Shown here: positions 58,605 to 64,000 of the stretch, one piece after another
Position numbering within the stretch: position 1 is the stretch's first letter
How the letters are laid out: each line of letters begins with the position of its first letter
Origin: Pocillopora verrucosa
Taxonomy: Eukaryota; Cnidaria; Anthozoa; Scleractinia; Pocilloporidae
DNA: 64,000 bases
Reading direction: 5' to 3'
Assembly (NCBI RefSeq): GCF_036669915.1
Contig: NC_089317.1
Location: 4,534,571-4,598,570, forward strand
Translations under genes and position numbers: made by a program
The notes under the pieces: generated by a model
The model's database searches: none
Told to the model about the DNA's origin: nothing
What the model saw: only the letters and a program-made list of their open reading frames with translations

Positions 58605-60611
58605 ATGTGTCCTGTATTATATTTCTCTTTACATAGCAGTAACACAAATTCGAAGACTTGTTCAAAGTTGTTTGCAACTGGTCCTTGTAAACCCCAATAT
58701 AAAATATCCAGCAGCCTACCTCTTGAGCTGAGACAAAAAACACTCGGTCTTCTGCCTGTCCTTTGTCTACATACTTGAGCTCATCAACAAGGAAGTTGAT
58801 GCTTCTATTGAGGTGTTCTTTTTTCACCTTTGGAAAACAGGTAAAAAAATTTGAAAAATCACACTTTATTACAATCAACTTATTGTTATCCAGGGGAGGG
58901 GAGGAGGTGGGATAAATGGTTTATTGTCCCATCCATCATTATACCTTAATCCTTCCCCTCTATCTAAGTGCCCCTCCCCTCCCCTACCCCCACTATGAAT
59001 CTATCAGTACTTTTTTTTCAGCAACAATTTCTTACAAAGGGAGCATCTGAAATGAAAGGCAACTACAATGTTGTGGTTTTTTTTCCATTTTAAACATCTT
59101 TTTATTTCAAATTTGAATGGGCATCAAGGACAAATAGGTGCTTACTTACCTGCCTCATTCTCTCCAGCTCTGATGCACATGCATCACATCTGTTATACAG
59201 AATGAAGATGTTTGGTCTTGAAAGATGCTGATTCACTTTGAGAAAGAAGTTTTTCTCCTGCAAATGACATGGGTACCAAATGAGAAATTACCCCACAAGC
59301 ATGGGAAGGTTTAATCTATGAATGCTACCATATTGGATAAATTTTTCCTGTAATAAGTCACATTTTAAAGCAACTGAAATATACAAAAAAGTCAATCAAA
59401 TTTAAAGTTTGTATGTGTTGTATCTTAAATTTACACATAGCACATGAATGGTCATGAACATACCGTATAAGTAAGCGCTGACTCAGCATTAGCAACCAGG
59501 ACAAACACATCAGCATCCAAACAGTGCTCTTCAATGCACAGATCAAGATCAGGCTTGAAACCTATACCAGGACTAAAATAACAGTTGTCTGAGACTATTT
59601 ACATACAGTTGTGTAGCATTTTTAGGCTTCTTCTTGGTGTAGAAGACACAGGACATGTCACAATAGAGAAATGCCTCATTCACCTATTGTTTTCATTGTT
59701 TTCTTATTCTTTCATCATTTTTTTTCTTCTTAAACCTTCACACTCTAACATTAGTATGCATATTCTCTGTACTGATCCCTATACATTCCCTTAGGTGCAG
59801 AAAAAGACAATTTGCCAAACAGTTCAGAGCTTCTATAGTTGGTGATCATTTCTTTTATTCTTTTGATCTTACTGTTTAATTCAGGGTGAAGTTTTAAGGA
59901 GAAACTCAATTCTTAGGGCTCAAAAGGTCAATTATACAGTATATTTCATCACTTTTAATTTGCTTATCTATCCACAAAAACAACACCTTCTGACAACATT
60001 TTACATCTGAGGTTAAAAAAAAATTACATTATTCAGAAAAATGAAACCATCACAAGTGATAACAATGCACAGGCAAGTTTGAGAACACTTCATAGAGTAA
60101 GGGCTTGGAAACTAGGCAGACTTTGAACTCCACATGATAAACACAATGTCTGTTGCAGATATTGGGTTATCATGTCAACTTCCTCTGCTTTAGTATACTG
60201 ATTGAATGCTTTGGACCAATCAGATCTTTCATAAGTCTAACGTATAATAACAGAATTAATTTGAAGCCAAAAAGTTTTGACAAACTTAACCTCTTTGGAA
60301 TAAACCTGGACATGAACAATTCATGTACAACAGAGGGAACTACATTCTACTTTTACAATCAATGAATAAAGTTTGCAAGGCTGAACTGTAAATGCACTTT
60401 GATTGACAGGGACAACAGTTACCTATGAGTACATGTGAATGATATAAAAATTACAAAACAAAATCAAACCTGGACTTTGGCAAGAACACTTGAACAAAAC
60501 TGCCAGGATCAAGATTTTCTTTGGACAAGATTTGAGACAGTTGAATTAATGGCTGTCTCTATAACAAAAAGAAAAAATAGGTAATTATCATGATTATTAA
60601 CAATTCATTAA

Positions 60612-60815
60612 CCCTTTGACACTTAAGATCTGATTACTAATTCTCTCATTTAGTTGCTACAAATTTCATTGAAAATTGGTTGCAAGAATTTGGTGTTCCA
60701 TCAAGATAATATCTTGTACCTGATAAGTTCAAGTAATTGCATCACCTGTTTGCTGGATAACGTATGGATACTATAGAGAGAAGTTACATGTTAATCACTT
60801 CTGGGAGTCGAAGGG
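60612..60815. mobile_element. TTAA MITE in intron 2 of second mitofusin copy
   Basis: 204 bp between TTAA at 60,608-60,611 and 60,816-60,819, ends CCCTTTGACACTTAAGATC and CTTCTGGGAGTCGAAGGG. The first copy has a single TTAA at the homologous position (ATTCATTAACTAAG, near 34,190), i.e. an empty site. Confidence 0.85.
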
Positions 60816-61576
60816 TTAACTTACATAGTGCATACATCAATGGGAGTCTTATTTAATTTATTTCATAAGTATTTTTCTGCTTTAAGATAATTTAGGTTCC
60901 TGCGATATTTCTAAATCAAATTTTAAATCAAAATTAATTGCTAAAACCATATAAACATCAGAGAAATACTGCTAGTTTAGAATTAAACAGTAGGAGTGAT
61001 TGATTGAGGTTTAAGTCTTTATCGGCTGTCAGGCTATAAAAATCAAATACAATTTATTAACCATAAATCATATTTTACACATAAAATGTTTATAAGAAAA
61101 ATATACATCCTTGTCAAGACTGGATGACAGTCAACAAAAACAATGGAGGAACTTTGTGTGAGTTGACAATTTTATTTTGTTTTCGAGTGAGGGTTATTTT
61201 CTAGTCGGTTTAATCCATTTATTACAAAAATTGACTGATGTGGGTAATTTGCCGCTGGGGTAAATGGATGGAAATTATGGTACATATAATTATTACAAAG
61301 GAGAAACTTACAATACTTTTTAAGAAGACATACCTCCATATTCTTTTTGCCATCACTGACTGGAACCAAAATATATGGAACTGGTGAATCTGAACCATGT
61401 ACAATGAAGACACAGTTTGTAGTAGAGCCCATTCCCATTGGCGAGATTTCACCTTCTAACATGGCATTTAGTGTGGTGCTCTTTCCATCGCTGGTTTGTC
61501 CAATGAATGCCACCTTCATCTGATCCCTTGATAGTACCTCTAAAATGTTTGAGACCACAGCCAGATGGCCTGACAC

Positions 61577-61869
61577 CTGTGTGAGAGAAATGCAATAATC
61601 AGTTCTGACTTAATAAGAATTAATTACATGAAACAACTGACAGTGATAGTGCAGGTATCTAGGGTGTTCATAAAGTGAGATGCACCATGAATAAATGCAT
61701 GGTTGTACATCGAACTTAAGTCGCAGTGCCCATTGCCAAGATTGTAAAATTGGTGTCTTAACAATTTGTCTTGTGTAAACTGGGAGAAATAATCAGGGAA
61801 ACAAAAAAAGCTGGCATGCATCTACACAACGTCCCTCTAACATACTGAATTACTGGGATCATGTGTACT
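61577..61869. other. Breakpoint of the duplicated block
   Basis: Homology with the first block (up to AGTGATAGTGCAGG at about 36,230) ends near 61,655. Beyond it no mitofusin exon 1 counterpart is visible, and I see no convincing replacement first exon. Confidence 0.6.
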
Positions 61870-61877
61870 ATAGGTGG

Positions 61878-62360
61878 ACTCGGTCGACATATCGGGCGAC
61901 AGTCGACCGATATATCGGTCGACTATCGGTCGACTATCGGTCGACAATCGACCGACTATCGGTCGACTGTCGACCGACTATCGGTCGATAGTCGACCGAT
62001 GTATCGGCCGACAGTCGACCGATAAATGTGTCGACCGATATAGTCTTAAACCATCGATACTCGACCGATACATGACCGATACTTGACCGATACATGACCG
62101 ATACTTGACCGATACATGACCGATACTTGACCGATACATGACCGATACTTGACCGATACATGACCGATACTTGACCGATACATGACCGATACTTGACCGA
62201 TACTTGACCGATACATGACCGATACTTGACCGATACATGACCGATACTTCACCGGTACTTCACCGATACTTGACCGACACTTCACCGATACTTGACCGAC
62301 ACTTCACCGATACTTGACCGACACTTCACCGATACTTCACTGATACTTGGCCGATAATTC
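61878..62360. repeat. Minisatellite with palindromic TCGACCGATA-type core
   Basis: 61,878-62,040 is a field of self-complementary words (ATCGGTCGAC / GTCGACCGAT). 62,050-62,360 is a cleaner array of 11-bp half-units ACCGATACTTG and ACCGATACATG, mostly alternating as a 22-bp unit, degenerating to ACCGACACTTC at the right end. The Tyr-Arg-Ser-Ile-rich ORFs across it are repeat artefacts. Confidence 0.92.
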
Positions 62361-62449
62361 ATTGCCCCCCCGGGGGAAGGGTTTATTCCACGATAAAAGA
62401 TATAAAACTCTAATAAGTAATATGATTACCTCATAATTTATATGTAAAT

Positions 62450-62875
62450 TGCGTGTCTGGAATCCAGTTTTAAATTTCTCTTGTGCCGGCCATAGCGCGT
62501 ATCGTCTCCGGCAGCGAATTCCAAGTCCTTACAGCGGCGAAGTAACGAAGAGACCTTAGACCATGTTTTGTACATCTTACTTTAGGTATCAAAGCATATT
62601 TGTGCCCCTTTAATAACGATGCGTGTTCTTTACTTGAAATGAATTATCTGTAGTGGTGGGTGTCTTCTTTTGAAAACATCTGTCTATCGTAATTAACATA
62701 TCTTGGGTGAGACGACCCTTAAATGTGTTTTGTAAACCAATGAAATTGAGCATTCTTTCTTAATGAAGGGTCTTTGCTATAAATACATGTCATACCTAAG
62801 TGCACGGTCCTTTACCCTCTCTAGTTTTTCAAGTATATTCAACCTATTGACTTTGCCTGTTACTTTTCCGGAGAT
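62450..62875 (-). mobile_element. LINE remnant, reverse-transcriptase C-terminus
   Basis: Minus-strand reading gives HKYALIPKVRCTKHGLRSLR, then YFAAVRTWNSLPETIR, the usual C-terminal end of non-LTR retrotransposon ORF2, followed by a stop. Upstream, in a shifted frame, NTFKGRLTQDMLITIDR and LEKLERVKDRALRY fit the preceding part. There are at least two frameshifts and no full polymerase domain: a 5'-truncated dead copy. Confidence 0.75.
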
Positions 62876-62879
62876 AGAT

Positions 62880-63775
62880 GTGGTGTGAGAATTAAGGATC
62901 TGTGTTCACTTACAGTAGATCAAAATTATGAGATATACAACGCACGATGTTTATTGCGTTGGAGACTTACTACACCCTTTTCAAAGGTTAGGTTATATTT
63001 GGTTTTATTATCTGTGCTTTGGAAGCTTATTTCATTGGACAATGAATGGCATTTTAACCTTTTTTCCGCCGCCGCTGTCATTATTCTTTAAAAAAAAGTG
63101 TCACCGTCTGTCGATAAAGAGCACACAATTCGACTATTTAAAGGGTTAAAAACCTCCAGTTTGAGACATGACGGCAAACGGGACGTCGGTAGAGTGAACT
63201 CGCAATACTTCCAGCCGCACTCATAAAGTTTTGATTTCTATTTCATTCTATATCAAGCGCGTGTTTTTAGTAAACGTCAAAACAATTCTAACACTGTTTG
63301 TTCCCATTGGACCGCGAGTAAGGAAATTATATTTTCCGATGATGTAGTCTTCAACGCTGCTGTACTAAATGGTGGCGACGGTTGAAAATGTAGATCGTAT
63401 TAAATTCCGTAGCTTTGTAAATCCACTTTATAGGGATACAACTGTTTCGAGATATTTGTCCGACAAAATGGAGCAAAACAATGGCTGTGTGCAAGTGTTT
63501 TAAAAAACATTGGTTATTTAATACAAGATGTATACTAGTAACTACAGTTTGTCATCCAAAAAAAAAATTACATTCCAAAACTCAAATGGGAAATGGTTTT
63601 TGATCGCATGCATTTTAGCGAAAGCTTAATTGCCTTTCTTTCCTTTAATTTGTAAAAACAAAGTAAAATGCGAGAAATTGGACCTTTCTCGGAACCTTCG
63701 ATTTGTTTTTACTGCTCGGTGTATTCATTGGTTCAAATGATATAGATATAGAATGTGAACCGCGAACCACCCGTA
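62880..63775. other. No gene seen
   Basis: AT-rich sequence with short open frames only; nothing recognised. Confidence 0.4.
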
Positions 63776-63779
63776 ATAT

Positions 63780-63968
63780 AAATTATAATTTTTTTTAAAT
63801 AAATATTTGGGTGCTGGAAGAAGGCAATACTGCCGATACAATAAATCCCCCTGGGTTACTACCCTTTTAAGGGAAATTTGGGAGTCCTCACGGGGCAAAG
63901 AAAATTTGACCAAGTGGGGATTGAAGCCACGACCTCCGAATTAGATCTACCGACTGAGCTACGAGACC
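63780..63968 (-). mobile_element. tRNA-derived SINE
   Basis: On the minus strand the head reads GGTCTCGTAGCTCAGTCGG (A-box-like) followed about 30 bases later by GGTCGTGGCTTCAATCC (B-box-like), then a non-tRNA body (TTTGCCCCGTGAGGACTCCC) that continues to about 63,780. The anticodon arm does not form properly, so it is not a working tRNA gene. Confidence 0.7.
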
Positions 63969-64000
63969 AGCACGAGAGCAGGTCGGGGTAAATTAGGTAG

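Larger units (their letters stand above)
49421..61576 (-). pseudogene. Second mitofusin copy, exon 1 missing and three exons damaged
   Basis: Recognisable minus-strand exons (numbered as in the intact gene): 2 61576-61334, 3 60552-60470, 4 ~60013-59975, 5 59572-59464, 6 59257-59150, 7 58827-58720, 8 truncated ~58421-58390, 9 58278-58208, 10 58055-57934, 11 57841-57715, 12 56163-56059, 13 55967-55865, 14 54892-54829, 15 53077-52930, 16 52367-52266, 17 51708-51512, 18 50125-49991, 19 49496-49421. G1 is GQTSDGKST, G4 is NRCD. Damage: no exon 1 (homology ends near 61,655); exon 4 donor AT instead of GT; exon 8 3' end and donor deleted; TGA in exon 9 at 58,246-58,244. All other exons are open with correct phases, and exon 14, 15 and 17 length differences are multiples of three. 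Could be a young pseudogene, or a gene using exon skipping. Confidence 0.85.

Noticed and set aside
59970-59980. Exon-4 AT donor of the second mitofusin as a U12-type (AT-AC) intron
   Set aside because: The sequence is ATAAGC, not the ATATCC U12 consensus, and the acceptor end is AG. It is one substitution from the GTAAGC of the intact copy, so it is a mutated U2 donor.
61874-62285. Long overlapping ORFs rich in YRSSIGH-type repeats
   Set aside because: They are translations of the 22-bp tandem repeat in several frames on both strands; no start context, splice sites or independent composition.
62050-62360. Regular direct repeats resembling a CRISPR array
   Set aside because: There are no unique spacers; the units are contiguous 11/22-bp minisatellite repeats in eukaryotic DNA, with no cas genes.

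Overview
This is eukaryotic, AT-rich, repeat-dense nuclear DNA. Multi-exon genes with GT-AG introns, many small TIR elements with TTAA or 8-bp target duplications, tRNA-derived SINEs and a LINE fragment point to an animal. The gene content and repeat types look most like an anthozoan cnidarian, probably a stony coral; that assignment is from memory of such genomes, not from a search.

Three gene systems are present. (1) Bases 1-15,400 hold a cluster of single-exon genes for a type II membrane protein with a glycosyltransferase-like DDD motif. There are three intact copies (1172-2188 +, 4575-5717 -, 11802-12878 +) and at least five decayed fragments. Copies 2 and 3 are arranged head-to-head as a large imperfect palindrome bordered by a G-rich minisatellite. 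(2) Bases 16,044-21,301 (+) encode a 10-exon glycosylasparaginase-like (AGA family) Ntn-hydrolase, reconstructed here to 305 residues with all intron phases consistent, one GC-AG intron and a 16-nt microexon. (3) Bases 36,889-24,243 (-) encode a complete 19-exon mitofusin (731 residues, all phases consistent).

A direct segmental duplication repeats most of the AGA tail and mitofusin block about 25.2-25.4 kb downstream (about 46,475-61,655). In that second block the mitofusin lacks exon 1, has a dead exon-4 donor, a truncated exon 8 and a stop in exon 9. The remaining exons are open with intact splice sites, and the damaged exons are exactly those whose skipping would keep frame. AGA is represented there only by an inverted exon 8 piece and a stray exon 9. 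Comparing the two blocks shows filled and empty sites for several mobile elements.

The spacer between the blocks (36,890-44,300) holds a large inverted-repeat element (39,807-42,153), a 34-bp minisatellite and a protein-kinase pseudogene. The right edge has a palindromic TCGACCGATA-type minisatellite, a LINE reverse-transcriptase C-terminal remnant and a tRNA-derived SINE. No prokaryotic gene, CRISPR array or rRNA gene was seen. Exon limits are hand-derived from splice consensus and reading phase.
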